A stretch of DNA of 64,000 nucleotides from Euphorbia lathyris (lineage: Eukaryota; Streptophyta; Magnoliopsida; Malpighiales; Euphorbiaceae). The notes beneath the pieces were generated by a model that saw nothing but the letters and a program-made list of their open reading frames with translations, did not search any database and was not told the origin of the DNA. Positions within the stretch are counted from its first letter, which is position 1. Each line of letters opens with the position of its first letter. The stretch lies in the NCBI RefSeq assembly GCF_963576675.1, contig NC_088917.1, forward strand, positions 12,180,001 to 12,244,000, given 5' to 3'. This document shows positions 10,501-20,790 of this stretch, in pieces. A program made the position numbers and the translations under genes.

Positions 10501-13500
10501 CACAAGAAAAATTAGATAATCACCATGTAATATATCTTCAAGGGAGCCATTTTGCATCAATTCATAAACAATAAAGCCCATTTCTTCATGAACACTATAA
10601 CCCATAAGAGAGATTATGTTTGGATTGTGAATTTTGCTTAACAAATCCACTTCATTCTGCAATTCCAACAAAATATTGTCAATTTAAACATCACAAGGAA
10701 GAAAGGAAATCTCAATTCTTGTTCCAGAAATCTCTTATTTACCCTCTAAACTTGCTTAAGGTGACTTATTGATTCTGCGGAGATTTTGGACAAGTTGAAG
10801 TGTGTATCGCCTTAAGCAAGTTTACGAGACCCAATAGATTATTATAAGCAAATTCAGGGGCTAATAGGTCACGATTAATCTTATTTTTCCCTTTAACTTG
10901 TTTAAAATGACCTATTGGCTCTCTGAAAGTGACCTATTGGCCTCTGAAGTTTAAAACCTCTAAACTTGCTTAAAGTGTACGCACTTCAACTTATCAAAAC
11001 TCTCCCCTTGCTTCACCGCGTTGATTTTATGAGATCAATAATTCACTTTAAGAAGTTCAGGGTTAAATAGAGGGTTATCAAAATATAAGTAGCAATTAGC
11101 TTTTCTGCACAACTACAGGACAAATTATTAGAAGCACTCAGTTCTCCATGTCAAATGGAGGACCTTCCATATACATTCTGTTACATGTAATATGGACCCA
11201 CACATGTTATAAGTAGCTTCACTATTTTTTTTATTAAGTGGGGTTACAATACACGTCCAAAATGTAAATTGGGGGTCCTCCAAGTGACATTGAAGACCAG
11301 GTGCTTAATATAAGAACTCCAACTACAGGGGCTAGTAGAGCTGGATCAGGGGGGTTAAGGGGGCTTCAGAACCCACTGGTCGTCGAAAAACGTCGAAAAT
11401 TGCATGCAAACTGTGTATGTGACCTTAATTTTTTTTACACCACCACAAACATCCCTTGAATTCGGATCCGTAAGTGCGGGGCTAGTGATGTATTAGGCCA
11501 AATTGAGCAGAAGAAAATTACCTCAAATTCTCTCTGAGCATCCTCAGTAGCACAATCAAGTTTCTTGACTGCAACTTGCTTGTCATCTTCCATTAAAGCT
11601 AAATAAACCCTTCCAAATCCACCTTCACCCAACAAATTCTCCTCTTCAAAGTTATTTGTGCCTTTCTCTAGCATCTTATAATCCATAAATGGAACAGATC
11701 CTCTGTTACTGACCAGGCTCAATGAATTAAATTTACCCAAAAATGGTGCTAATGATACTCCTCCTTTCTCCATATCTTCACATTCACAAACCATATAAAA
11801 GATCATCAGCCAATATAACCAAATTACAATGTTAGCACTAACGTTTTGTAGACGAAGTAATTTCAAACTCCATTAAGGGTATGGGCCTATGTTATACACA
11901 CTGCAAGCCCATGGGGCATTTGTGTGTGGGGGTGTGTTAGAGATTAATATAAGATTGACCTTTTAGTTCAACTGGTTCCATGACATGAGCTTTTAATTCA
12001 ACTGGTTCCATGAAATGGTACCAGATCTTCTTAGACCAAACCTTCGAGGGTTCGAGTCCTGGCCACCTCATTAATTTGTGGAACTAGAAACACATGATGG
12101 GATGGGTCTGTGATGTACACGCTGCAAGCCCATAGGACATTTACGTGTGGGAGTGTATAAGAGATTAATATAAGATATATGATTGGATCTTAACTATCAG
12201 CTTGAGCTTTTAGTTCCATTAATTTGGTTTCACATTTGCACATATAAATTAACGAAAAACGGGCGTATGTTAGATTTGCCGTCAATAGAGTCTGAAATTG
12301 CTCCGTCTACAAAACAAAACGTCAAATCTAGAACTAATTTTGTACTTAATCTCTAACTTTTAAAGTAAAATACAAATGGATTCAAAATGAAGAAAAAGGT
12401 ACCTGGAAATTGGGAATTTTTCTTTCCTTGATAGAACTTCCAATAATAAATGTAACAAGCAAAGGAGGGTAGAAGTATCAGAGCCAGAATGCCACAAGCA
12501 ACAATTAGTAGTTTCTTCTCTAAGTTCATCTTATGATGATCTTCTTCTTCCACTCCCAATTGCAACTGAACTCCTGAAAATCAAATGAAATTCCAAAACG
12601 GAGCATGTTTAAGTAGCACATTCAATTTCTGACACGAAAACACGATTTACACATAGACGGGTTAGGAACGGGCCATAAACCGGGCTAAATAAAGGTAGGC
12701 ATTCACATATATACAATAGAGGCAGTCCACAACAACCACATAGGCTGGGCGCGGATTCTAGAAATACTAGATTGGATTGAATATCTCAGAAAAAAAAAGA
12801 ATTTGAATGAAATTTTGACTAATTTTGACCAAATTCAACTAGTTCGGTGAAAAAAAAGTCAACAGTTTGGTCTGATTCTAAATTCTTTTCCTCAGATACT
12901 CGATCTAATATAGCATATTTAAGGTCCATGTCCAGCCCTACCACACATAACAACAAGCAATGCATAGATGATTTTATTCGTACAAGGACACTAATTACAC
13001 ATCCCGAATGCCTCATTAGTAGTACTAAGGAGGCCACAGCTAAAGATTAGAAGAACCTAGACCAATCCTAGTGACAAGTCTTGGGTGACTGGTCACTCAT
13101 CCTATAGTGTTTCTTGGGGCAACTCGAGACCGAGAGGCCATAGACATTAGAATGTCTCACTCGCCACTGCCTCATTAAGGAGGCCACAGCTAAAGCTGAG
13201 AAGAACCTAGACCAATCCTATTCACAATTCTCGGGTGACTGGTCACCCACCCTTTAGTGTTTCTTGGGGCAACTCGAGACCCAGAGGCAGTAATCCTAGT
13301 GACAAATCTCGGATGACTAGTTACTCATCCTATAGTGCTTCTTGGGACAACTCAAGACCCAGGGGTCGGTAGACATTAAAATGTCTCATTCGCCACTACC
13401 CCTGATGGACTAGTTACTCTCCCCCACTTTACATCCTCACTCTCCCCCGTTTTACAACTTGAAATTACAAAAGTTTCCCCCTTTACCCTCCCCTTACATT

Positions 13501-14093
13501 CTCCCCCACTTAGAGTATCAGCGTCCCCATGATCAGGCTCATTTCCTCCGAAGAGAGTTTAACTTTTTACTCGAACACTATTTATCTACACAACAACACA
13601 ATTTATCCACACAATATGCTTGACACAACCCAATTAATATCATCATATATAATTACTCGGAATATATAAATCACATTAACACGATTATAACACTATAACC
13701 CGTTTTGACACCATTAAAAACATGAAAGACAAACCTTTTAACGAATAGACAAAAAGGGTAATCAGAAAAAAAGCCACAATTATTAGCCAATAACTTCAAA
13801 CAACACATTTAGCAAGTTAATGCGGCCATTTAAACAGCATTAATTGCACCGGATTAGTTGGTTTATCTTTTAAACAACACTCCGAAGCCAAAAGCACAAA
13901 AGGGTAACTAAAAAAGTTGTCTTTTTTCTTTTTCCTTACCTGGAGAGAAAGCAGCCATGGAAGTAGAAATTGGAGAAATTGAAGAAATGGGAGAGGAAGA
14001 TGGTGAGAAAACAAGAGGGTTTTGTACGGCGTGAACAAAACACAAATGAAAAACCCAAATGGGTACAAAATGAAGAAAAAGAAGAAGCTTCAT
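4516..14093 (-). CDS. Receptor-like protein kinase, At1g80640-type, 10 exons, apparently intact
   Basis: Exons: 14093-13940, 12573-12403, 11775-11522, 10656-10524, 10228-10165, 8994-8898, 8792-8690, 5996-5878, 5797-5708, 4671-4516. All junctions are GT-AG and keep frame, giving 446 codons. A signal peptide ([19 protein letters not shown]..., about 1-22) and a short Ser/Pro-rich ectodomain precede one membrane helix (about 73-95, [15 protein letters not shown]). The kinase domain shows GEGGFGRV (158-165), VAVKK (Lys179), HRDLKSSN (Asp276, RD type), DFG (294-296), APE (319-321) and [20 protein letters not shown]. The C-terminal block [21 protein letters not shown] is typical of this plant family. 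It should phosphorylate Ser/Thr targets from the plasma membrane. The ligand is unknown. I infer an active kinase because all the catalytic residues are present. The start ATG at 14093 gives the signal peptide. Confidence 0.93.
4712..4905. repeat. Tandem duplication, period about 101 bp, in kinase intron 9
   Basis: CTGCGGACTTTCATCGAACA...ATATGAGCAATCAAAATAAA occurs from about 4717 and again from about 4818, followed in both by ACAACTATATGGATTCCTC-type sequence. It lies next to the last exon acceptor (4672-4673). Non-coding. Confidence 0.8.
5567..5685 (-). mobile_element. Tourist-like MITE, short copy, in kinase intron 9
   Basis: GGTGTTTGGTTAATGATCTC...AAATAAACAGACAC is the reverse orientation of the family at 15465-15765 (GGGTCTGTTTGTTTTAC...CAAACACCCCC). 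It contains the shared TTTGCTGTTACGGTTTGCTG motif on the minus strand. It ends 23 bp from the exon 9 donor. Confidence 0.65.
6060..6230. repeat. SINE-like fragment with tRNA B-box motif, kinase intron 7
   Basis: TTAGTTCAATGAG...ATGGTATCAGAACC, then GATTCGAATCCTGGC and AGCCCAATAGGCATTTGTGT. The same order of blocks occurs at 11878-12180. A short ATA microsatellite follows. No target duplication was found. Confidence 0.5.
6497..7202. mobile_element. Foldback MITE with a double unit in each arm, kinase intron 7
   Basis: The arms are inverted copies: TTACATCAATGGTACTTAAA...GTTCACACTTTGGTACC at the left and GGTATCAAAATGTGAACTAG...GGTGTAATTTA at the right. Each arm itself holds two related units, so four units (about 6497, 6645, 6905, 7060) face inward. 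GTCAATGCGAGTTT and AAACTCGCATTGACC mark the inner edges. Non-coding. Confidence 0.75.
8355..8552 (+). mobile_element. Au SINE, full length, with 19-bp target duplications
   Basis: GAGGGCGAGCTTTGACGCAA starts the element, followed by the B box GGGTTCGAGTTTTAGGAGCG, CTTGTGGTGGGACC, and GTGCACCGGGCCGC plus a T run. AGACAAATAGCAAGGATTA flanks it at 8336-8354 and 8553-8571. It lies in intron 7 of the receptor kinase, antisense to that gene. Confidence 0.93.
9070..9240. repeat. Reiterated AAGCAAGTTCAGGAGGCTAA-type repeat, kinase intron 5
   Basis: Three or more 30-40 bp units of the form TTTAAGCAAGTTCAGGAGGCTAATAAG. The same unit family appears at 780-960, 8100-8310, 10270-10500, 10740-11070 and 60140-60280, in either orientation. 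It looks like the arms of a decayed foldback element family. Confidence 0.55.
9261..9700. mobile_element. TIR element with GAGCCGAGCC ends, kinase intron 5
   Basis: GTTGTAATCGAGCCGAGCC at the left end is inverted at the right as GGCTCGGCTCATTTACAAC. The inside carries repeated GCTCG/CGAGC words (GAGCTCAAC, CTCGCGAGC). It is related to the 14591-15206 element. No ORF of note. Confidence 0.7.
9865..10006. mobile_element. Small hAT-type MITE with 8-bp target duplication, kinase intron 5
   Basis: CAGAGGCGGAACC at the left and GGATCCGTCTCTG... at the right form an imperfect TIR. TATGTGAT (9857-9864) and TATATGAT (10007-10014) differ at one base and fit an 8-bp hAT target duplication. 142 bp, non-coding. 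Confidence 0.65.
10740..11070. repeat. Foldback-type reiterated repeat, kinase intron 3
   Basis: Units of CTAAACTTGCTTAAGGTGAC and their inverse (AAGCAAGTTTACGAGACCCA) face each other. It is the same family as 9070-9240 and 780-960. Non-coding. Confidence 0.5.
11878..12180. repeat. Direct-repeat SINE-like unit with B-box, kinase intron 2
   Basis: CACTGCAAGCCCATGGGGCA...TAGAGATTAATATAAGA at about 11900-11958 recurs at about 12118-12176 (CACGCTGCAAGCCCATAGG...AGAGATTAATATAAGA). Between them is GGTTCGAGTCCTGGCCACCT, a pol III B-box-like segment. The arrangement resembles one whole SINE-like unit joined to the tail of another. Confidence 0.6.
13025..13405. repeat. Three-copy tandem repeat in kinase intron 1
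   Basis: The block GGTGACTGGTCACTCATCC...TAGTGTTTCTTGGGGCAACTC occurs three times (starting about 13083, 13215 and 13311) with varying amounts of GAGGCCACAGCTAAAG and AATGTCTCACTCGCCACT attached. The copies are diverged. A stretch rich in CTCCCCC follows to about 13510. It looks like a decayed LTR or satellite fragment. No coding was seen in 12574-13939. Confidence 0.75.
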
Positions 14094-14590
14094 TGTCTGA
14101 TTTTGTCTACTAGAGAGAAGGAGATCTAAAATTTGAAAAACAAAACATCATTTTTGGGGTTTAGAAGATGATGATTGATTGAAATTGTTTTGGGATTTTC
14201 TGTAGTGGTTCTTGGACTACTTGTCCAAAACAAAACGACTTCATTTTTTGAATTTTTGTTGTTTTTTTGAATGTTTAAAGGAGGAGAAAAAGAGTAGCTT
14301 TTGAACAGTGTTTCAATGGATGTGGAGGAAAAAAATAAAAATAAAAAGGAGACAGGACAGGAAGAGAAGAGAAGAGAAGAGAGATTATTTACGTTGGAGT
14401 GGGGGCAAGTGCACACTAATCATGTGTGCTCTGAGTTTTCAATGAAAAAAGCCAGCTGCTTTCTTTTTTTCTTGATTCAGTTTTGTCAGTTTTATTTCTT
14501 TTTTTTGCATAATATGAGTGGCTAAATTATATCCACACAACTTCAATTTTGAATTTAGCAAATTTGTGAAAAAAAAAACATTACCGCAAT
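14094..14590 (-). promoter_or_regulatory. 5' flank of the receptor kinase
   Basis: Upstream of the kinase ATG (minus strand) the sequence is pyrimidine-rich on the coding side (CTTCTCTTCTCTTCTTTCCTG-type runs at about 14340-14390), as is common in plant 5' leaders and core promoters. No clear TATA box was seen. Confidence 0.35.
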
Positions 14591-15206
14591 TAGGGCCGTA
14601 AATGAGCGGTTCGGTATTCGGCTCGATTTGGTTCGATTTGTAAACGAGCCGTTTGTGAGCACAATTTACTGGCTCAGTTCGTAAACAATTTGAGCTTGAG
14701 CAGGTCAAAGCTAGGCTAGAAAACTCGCGAGCAGGCTCGATTATAGTATTTATAAACAAATTTTAGTTTAATAGTTTTGTGTTAGTTCACAAATATCTAA
14801 ACTTAATATTATTTCATTTGTTATTAGATGAATTTATTCACAAACATAATAAATGAGTAATAAACAAACTATTTGTAAGCATCTTGTTTATTTATTCGTG
14901 AACTTTGTTTGTGGGTTTGTTTATGTACACAATTAAAGGGTTATTTGCAAACAAACTTCAAAAATATAATTAACGATTTACTCACAAACAATTCATGGTT
15001 AGATAAGTTTTTTAATGAACCAAGTTCAAAGAGGATTTTAGGCTCGAAATAAGCTCGAAGCTCGGCTCGAACTCGTTTATTTTCTAATGAGCTGAGTCGA
15101 GCTTGAGCAAGCCAAAGCTCAACTCGGGCTCGAGCTCGTTAATTTTATAACGAGCCAAGTTTGAGCGGGCTAAAACTCGGTTCGGCTCGATTCGGTTATA
15201 GCCCTA
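14591..15206. mobile_element. hAT-type non-autonomous element with GAGCTCG repeats and 8-bp target duplication
   Basis: TAGGGC at the left and GCCCTA at the right are the termini, and inner CGGCTCGATT words are inverted between the ends. ACCGCAAT (14583-14590) and ACCGCGAT (15207-15214) form an 8-bp duplication with one mismatch. The core is AT-rich (AACAAACTATTTGTAAG). It is related to 9261-9700. Confidence 0.8.
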
Positions 15207-15464
15207 ACCGCGATAGTGGGTGAATAGGGCTTCAAAACAACTCGATAACTTTAAAATAAAAAACTTGAAGATTTAAAATCGTTTATAAATAAAAAAAATT
15301 AAAATTATTTAAAATATTATTTTTTATCAGTTCTATAATTGAAGGTTATCTACTATTAAAAAAAAAAAGTTAAAAGTTAAGGGATTTTATGTTAATAAAA
15401 CACAAAATTCATAAAGTTTACTATTATTATTTTAAAGTTCATAGGGCATAAGGAAGTAAACTAA

Positions 15465-15765
15465 GGGTCTGTTTGTTTTACCTACTGTTTGTTGTTATTA
15501 TTTGCTGTTACAGTTTGCTGTTTGCTGTTACGGTTTGCTGTTTGCTGTTTGAAAAAACTGCTTTTCCAAAAAGCAGAGATTCTCTGCTTTTGTAAAAGTC
15601 TGCTTTTCGGGTGTAAAATGCAAACAGGAGATCATTAACCAAACACTCAATACTGCTTTTCAGATGTAAAAGGCAAACAGGAGATCACTAACCAAACACC
15701 TAAAACTCTCCCTTTTGAAGTGAAAAGGCAAAAAGGAGCCTGAAAATGAGCAAACAAACACCCCC
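15465..15765 (+). mobile_element. Tourist/PIF-like MITE copy A with TAA target duplication
   Basis: GGGTCTGTTTGTTTTACC...CAAACAAACACCCCC ends, flanked by TAA on both sides, as PIF/Harbinger-derived MITEs show. The inside has reiterated TTTGCTGTT/ACGGTTTGCTG and AAAAAGCAGAGA...TCTCTGCTTTT hairpins, plus a duplicated GGCAAACAGGAGATCA segment. Confidence 0.8.
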
Positions 15766-15893
15766 TAAATGTTAAGGGATGATGGGTGTAATTTATGTTT
15801 TATAAGATATAAAAATAATCCTATTTTGAAAATTAAAATCAATTTTAGCAATAATATCATAAACTTTTAATATCACAAATAATAGAAATTTTT

Positions 15894-15994
15894 TCGCTCC
15901 TTTTGGAGGATGTAGTGGGGGTTAGCTTCCCGAGGCTAATCCCGGGTTAAGGTTTTGTTGTTTTGTTTTTATTTTCCTTTTCCTATCAAAAAAA
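15894..15994 (+). mobile_element. Very short (101 bp) 5'-truncated LINE tail with 18-bp target duplication
   Basis: CGCTCCTTTTGGAGGATGTA...TTTTCCTTTTCCTATC plus an A run is flanked by CAAATAATAGAAATTTTT at 15876-15893 and 15995-16012. The A tail plus long duplication is diagnostic of L1-type retroposition, and almost the whole element is lost by 5' truncation. Confidence 0.8.
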
Positions 15995-16079
15995 CAAATA
16001 ATAGAAATTTTTAATTGGGGAGCATTCAACTATAAAACGTGTCTAACAAATCTTGAACCAAAAAATCGGACAAAACTAT

Positions 16080-16314
16080 GGGTCCGTTTGTTTTATCTGC
16101 TGTTTGCTGTTGCTGTTTGCTGTTTCCTGTTACGGTTTGTTGTTTGCTGTTTGAAAAGGCTGTTGTTCCAAAAAGCAGGGAGTCCCTGCTTTTATAAAAA
16201 GCTACTTTTCGGCTACAAATGGCAAACAGGGGGTGTCTAACCAAACACCTTAAACTCTCATTTTCAAAGTGAAAAGACAAACAGGAGGTGGAAAAACAGC
16301 TACCAAACACCCCC
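16080..16314 (+). mobile_element. Tourist-like MITE copy B
   Basis: GGGTCCGTTTGTTTTATC...ACCAAACACCCCC, flanked by TAT on each side. It has the same inner TTTGCTGTT repeats and the AAAAAGCAGGGAGTCCCTGC hairpin as copy A. Confidence 0.78.
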
Positions 16315-16540
16315 TATATATAAAAAGTCTAATATTATCAAATCATATATCTTTATTCAGGTGATTGAAAAATAAAAGTTCTCATATTTTAGTACTTTCA
16401 AAACTTCAATCGTTCTGTCATTCAATAAGACTTAAAATTGCATGTGATTATTTTAATTAAAATAATAATTTTTAAATTAAAGTTATTTTAAATAAAAAAT
16501 ATATAAGAATTCATATTTTGAATCATAAAACTTTTTCCCG

Positions 16541-17109
16541 ACAAAAAAAAAATCCCTGCTTAAGCGAGAGTCTGGAGAGGGATCCCACCACAAAGGTGTA
16601 CTGAGAGCAAGTCTTTGGCCCTGTTTGGTAAAGAGCGTTTTGGGATAAAAAGAGCGGTTTTGACCAACTTTAGAGGTTTGACCACCGAAACCGCTGATTG
16701 GAGTGTTTGGTGGAGAGAAGTTTGGGAGAGAGTTTTGGGATGAAAACGCTAATTTAGAAAAAGCTCTTAAAATGAGCTTTTTCAATTAGCGTTTTGCAAT
16801 ATTAAAATTAATGGACTTCTTTAACCCTAATAGGTAGACTCCCTCTTCTCCTGCGCCAAAATTAATGCCCTTATTCGTCCTTTTGCACAAATCGCTATTA
16901 TCAATCAGCTAATTTTTACCAAACAGGTCTACAGAAACAGCTAGTCAAATCAGCTAATGTAATCAACTAACAGCTAGCAGCTAATGTAATCAGCTAACAG
17001 CTAACAGCTAATTCCCAAACAGGGCATTTCTCAATCAATTTTTTGACAAGAGACCGCTCCTAAGACTCGAACTTGTGACATTTCAGTCACACGACAACAA
17101 CGTTTACCG
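16541..17109 (-). mobile_element. Au SINE (5'-truncated) split by a later MITE
   Basis: Two pieces of one Au SINE: 16551-16616 (CCCTGCTTAAGCGAGAGTC, GGGATCCCACCACAAAGG) and 17026-17109 (TTTTTTGACAAGAGACCGCT, CACACGACAACAACG). The element stops inside its A box. The gap between the pieces is exactly a MITE (16617-17025), so the SINE is the older insertion. Confidence 0.85.
16617..17025 (-). mobile_element. TIR MITE with GGCCCTGTTTGG ends inside the Au SINE
   Basis: GGCCCTGTTTGGTAAAGAGC at the left and CTAATTCCCAAACAGGGC at the right. The right part has reiterated CAGCTAACAGCTAATGTAAT. A close copy lies at 25952-26382 and an end fragment at 60423-60475. An open frame of about 90 codons on the minus strand (MKKLILRAFSKLAFSSQNSL) is shared with the second copy but matches nothing I know and is probably fortuitous. 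Confidence 0.82.
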
Positions 17110-17689
17110 TAAAAAGCTTCAATTATGAAAAAAAAATCTATATAAAAAGTATATGACGAGTCTCGAACCAAGAAATTAGACAACTACGTTTGAAAAAACC
17201 ATATTTGATTTAACGAAAATAAGCATAATTGTACCAGAACAATTATAAATGCTCAAATATAAATTCTTTAAGGAGTATTATAAAACAAACTTTTATTGAG
17301 AATTCTAATTCACACATGATATATTCAGATTTTAATTTTTCATTAGGACAAAAAAGAAAACAAAAATGAATATTATCACTTTCTCATGTCCCCACACATA
17401 AAAATTCAATGTGCTTTAATTAACTAGATCTTTTTGATAAATTTACAAAATACATTTGGCCCAAAGATTATTAAAAAAAGCCAAAGAAAACTTCAATTTT
17501 AAGAAAAAGGAAAAGAATTTTGCATACATATACATTAGTTTGATTTTTTTTTGTATTATAGTCATATTATTGTACAAAATGATTGAATTTCGAAAGAACC
17601 AAAAAGAGGGGGAAAACATAACAATAATAGCAACAAGTTATTTATTTGGCTTAATACATTATACTTCTTCAATTTGTCTAAAAAATTTG

Positions 17690-18780
17690 ATTGATTCTCT
17701 AAATTTTTAAAGTATCTCGAACTCTTTCCATTTATTTAAAATATAATTAACTAACCTTTTAATTGTAAAAAAAAAGTAAACTGCATGCGGAAAGTGTGTT
17801 GCACACGTCTTATAAAAGTCAAACGAATTGACATGTAAGCGACACGTCGGACTTGGAATGACATGTGATGACTTGTTACCTGAACTCGGTCACGTGTCAA
17901 AACTACATTGATGATCCAGCGTCGTATTGGTTCCTACAAGATAGTATGCAGATCAGACGGGTCTAAAGTCCGACAAACCCGCTTTGATGCCTAAGTCAGA
18001 TTATGATTAAGACTGAATGGAAGGGTATGGACTAGTTTAGAGATAGTAGTTAGCGTACCGAACCTTGTGCCTATACATGTGTATTGTCATCTTCTTATGA
18101 ATCCTTACAAGCTTAGGATTCCGTATCCTGGGAGGAATCCTTTATCTCGTAGGTTTCTAGAAGGTCCTTTAATACGTTGAGGTTTAGAGGTTTGGGCATT
18201 GCGATGGACCGCCGCTTATTGGGCTTGGCCCGCAACGACCGTTTCCGACCTATTGAAATGAGACTAGGGCTATCTTGGATGCGTTTGAGCCTTTATCATG
18301 CTTTGAGCCTGGACCGTAATGAAGATAGCAATGACATCATGCACGTGATATCATTTAGCTCGATATCAACATGTAAGGAAAAAGAAAGAGGGTTAACTAA
18401 TTTCTTTTCGTTGTGAAATCCAATATCACTCGCTACTTGAGGAGAATTCTTGACATTCCTTACTCCAGTTATAACAACTCTTTGAAGAATATTAAAAACA
18501 GTCAAAAGTGAATATAATTCAAAAAGTTAGGTCTTTCACGATAAAAGAAAATAATTAATCAATCCCTTTCTTTTTTCATATGTGTCGGCTCAAGTTCAGC
18601 GTGTCGCTTATGTGTCAATTTGTTTGAATTTTTCAATGTGCGTGTATAACACCTTCTGCATGCATTTTACTTCTTTACAACCGAGAGATTAATTGAGTAC
18701 ATTTTAAGCAACTTGATAAGGCTTTCAATGTATTCTAAACAAGTTGAATATACTATCGATACTTTGAAAGTTCACGGATA
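17690..18780. mobile_element. Foldback element with an unrelated central insert
   Basis: ACTGCATGCGGAAAGTGTGT...AATTGACATGTAAGCGACACG at 17780-17850 is inverted at 18590-18665 (GTGTCGCTTATGTGTCAATT...CTGCATGCATTTTAC). The centre (about 17860-18560) is more GC-rich and holds no recognised protein. It resembles an LTR or UTR fragment carried between the arms. Confidence 0.6.
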
Positions 18781-18864
18781 ATGATGTAGAACTAGTCTGG
18801 TATTGTTGTCGCCAATAATGTATGACCAATTTGACATTCTTATGGCTAATAGAAACACACAACA

Positions 18865-18878
18865 CCCCCCCCCCCCCC
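18865..18878. repeat. Poly(C) tract of 14 bases
   Basis: A run of 14 C in otherwise AT-rich DNA, preceded by ACACACAACA. The rest of 18781-19161 is AT-rich without a gene. Confidence 0.9.
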
Positions 18879-19161
18879 TATATAAAAAAGTGTTGTAGGA
18901 AAAGCTCATACGTGTTTAGTAAAAACACAATAAAAGTTCTAAAAGTATGAAATAAAAATAAAAAATATATAATATTAAATTATATTGAAAGTTATGATTT
19001 TTATGTCCGAAAAAATTTAATATTAAATTTCTTAATAAATTTAGATAGCTATTTTTTCTAAAAGCTATAAATTGTAGTTTTTTTTTATGAAAACATCTTT
19101 CCCAATTTTTCCAGTTTTCGAGAAAATGAGTTTTATATTTATCATAATACGTCCATATTAA

Positions 19162-19360
19162 GGGCTCGTTTGTTTTACATATAGTTTGTTGTTTAATGTT
19201 GAAAAAATGCTGTTTTTCCAAAAAATAAAGATTCTCTGCTTTTCTAAAATGCTACTTTTCAGATGTAAAAGGCAAACAGATGTCACTAACCAAACACCTA
19301 AAATTTTATTTTTAAAGTGAAAATGTAAAAATAAATATGAAAATGAATAACCAAACACCC
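19162..19360 (+). mobile_element. Tourist-like MITE copy C (decayed)
   Basis: GGGCTCGTTTGTTTTACATA...ACCAAACACCC with TTAA/TAA flanks. It has the shared AGATTCTCTGCTTTTCTAAA and GGCAAACAGATGTCACTAAC segments. Shorter and more diverged than copies A and B. Confidence 0.72.
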
Positions 19361-20207
19361 GTTAAATCTATTTATTTAGTTTGGCAATATGATGCATGCA
19401 TGTACATGTATTTATGAAGAAAAAGAGAAGACGAATGCAATTTTCATTTTGTGCACCGACACAAAATAATGAATTATTCTCCAAAAAATAATAATGAATT
19501 ATTGAGAATATAAATTGTCATTTTCACAATTATCCTCTTCCCTATTATTAAATCAATAAATATAGTACTTTAATTAATTAACTAATTATTGTATATTATA
19601 GAAAAAAAAAAAAAAAACCTTCTCACGTGTTAGGTAAATTGCATGTTTGAAAAAAGGCCATCCAAACAGGTCACAGCCACCAGATTTAGTGACCCCGATT
19701 TCATTAAATATTATTTTATTCCTCCTCCTTAGCCTATGATGATGTCCCCATATCATCTTATTTTTTATAAATAATACTAGCTAAATTGTAGATATATTTT
19801 TTGTTGTATAGTACTAGTAAATTATTGGCCTACTACATCTCCTATGATGCACTGTAAATGAGTTGATTTGTTGATAAGTGATTCAGTATTCGGTGCGGTT
19901 CGATACGGTATCAATCATTGGGCTTTAGGCAGTTGGATTCTGGCTATGATCTAAAGTTGTCGTGTGGGTCCAATATCACCAAAGTCTATAAGTCTATAAT
20001 TGCGTTCTTTTTGGCCGAAGCCATGTTTTCGGCCATTTGACGCCCGAAGATTTCTCTTTGAGAGCTTCTTAAGGAGATACGTGGACCAATAAACATTCTG
20101 GATTCTAAAAACACGCTCACAATCTCATATATATTACAGCATGAAAACATAAGGTCCGAAGACCAATCAAACGTCGCCACGTGTCCAGGTACACCTCATT
20201 TTTACAA
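19361..20207. other. AT-rich intergenic DNA
   Basis: No gene, RNA or clear repeat boundary recognised. It contains an A14-type run near 19600 and a GGTGCGGTTCGATACGGTAT phrase near 19897 reminiscent of plant MITEs but without an inverted partner. Confidence 0.4.
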
Positions 20208-20790
20208 AGAAACCTTAACAAAACTTCAAAGAAGAAGATTATATTCTTTATTCATCAAAAGTTAGTTTTTTTTTTTATAATATCAACAAAAGTTAATTGA
20301 TTACAAAGAAATATATGAATTTATATCATCTCAAAACCTAAGAATGGCCTACAATAAAGGGCAAATGCATATAATTAAATAAATAAAACTTAAAGGGGTA
20401 AAATGGGGTAGAGGTAAAGGAGTGGCATGGATTTTAAATAAGGGGTGACATGAGTTGTAAATAATGGATGGAAAAGTTGTAATTAGAGTGACGCTAGAGT
20501 GAGGGGCAATGCTGATTTGTAAGGCTTTTTAAAGAGCCAACACGGCGAATGAAATAGTCACACGGTGAGTGGGTTTCATTTCAAAATTCCACACAGCGAG
20601 AGTGATGCATGCTAAAACTTCTGATCCCATTTTAATGATCCACGCGATGAGTGGGCATAGCCACACGCCGAGTGGGATCTATTTCTCACACAAATGCCTC
20701 ATCTTTGGCTTCGGTGTGTTGCCCATTTGCTCCGGCTTTTTCCACCACTTGTCTCCTCTCATCTAGTCGACTAGATGCCCACATCATACA
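20208..20790 (-). repeat. 3' LTR of the gypsy-related element (outer end missing)
   Basis: Co-linear with 24525-25036: CTTTATTCATCAAAAGTT, ACAATAAAGGGCAAATGCAT, CACACGCCGAGTGGGATC, GTCTAGTCGACTAGATGCCC. A T-rich duplication near 20265-20295 is specific to this copy. The bases matching 24374-24524 are absent. Confidence 0.85.

Noticed and set aside
16483..16785. MKKLILRAFSKLAFSSQNSL frame shared by two MITE copies
   Set aside because: Conservation is explained by common descent of the MITE ends. The frames diverge or stop outside the TIR and match no protein.
18177..18416. 79-codon plus-strand open frame
   Set aside because: It lies in the centre of a foldback element, opens without a convincing start and shows no protein family.
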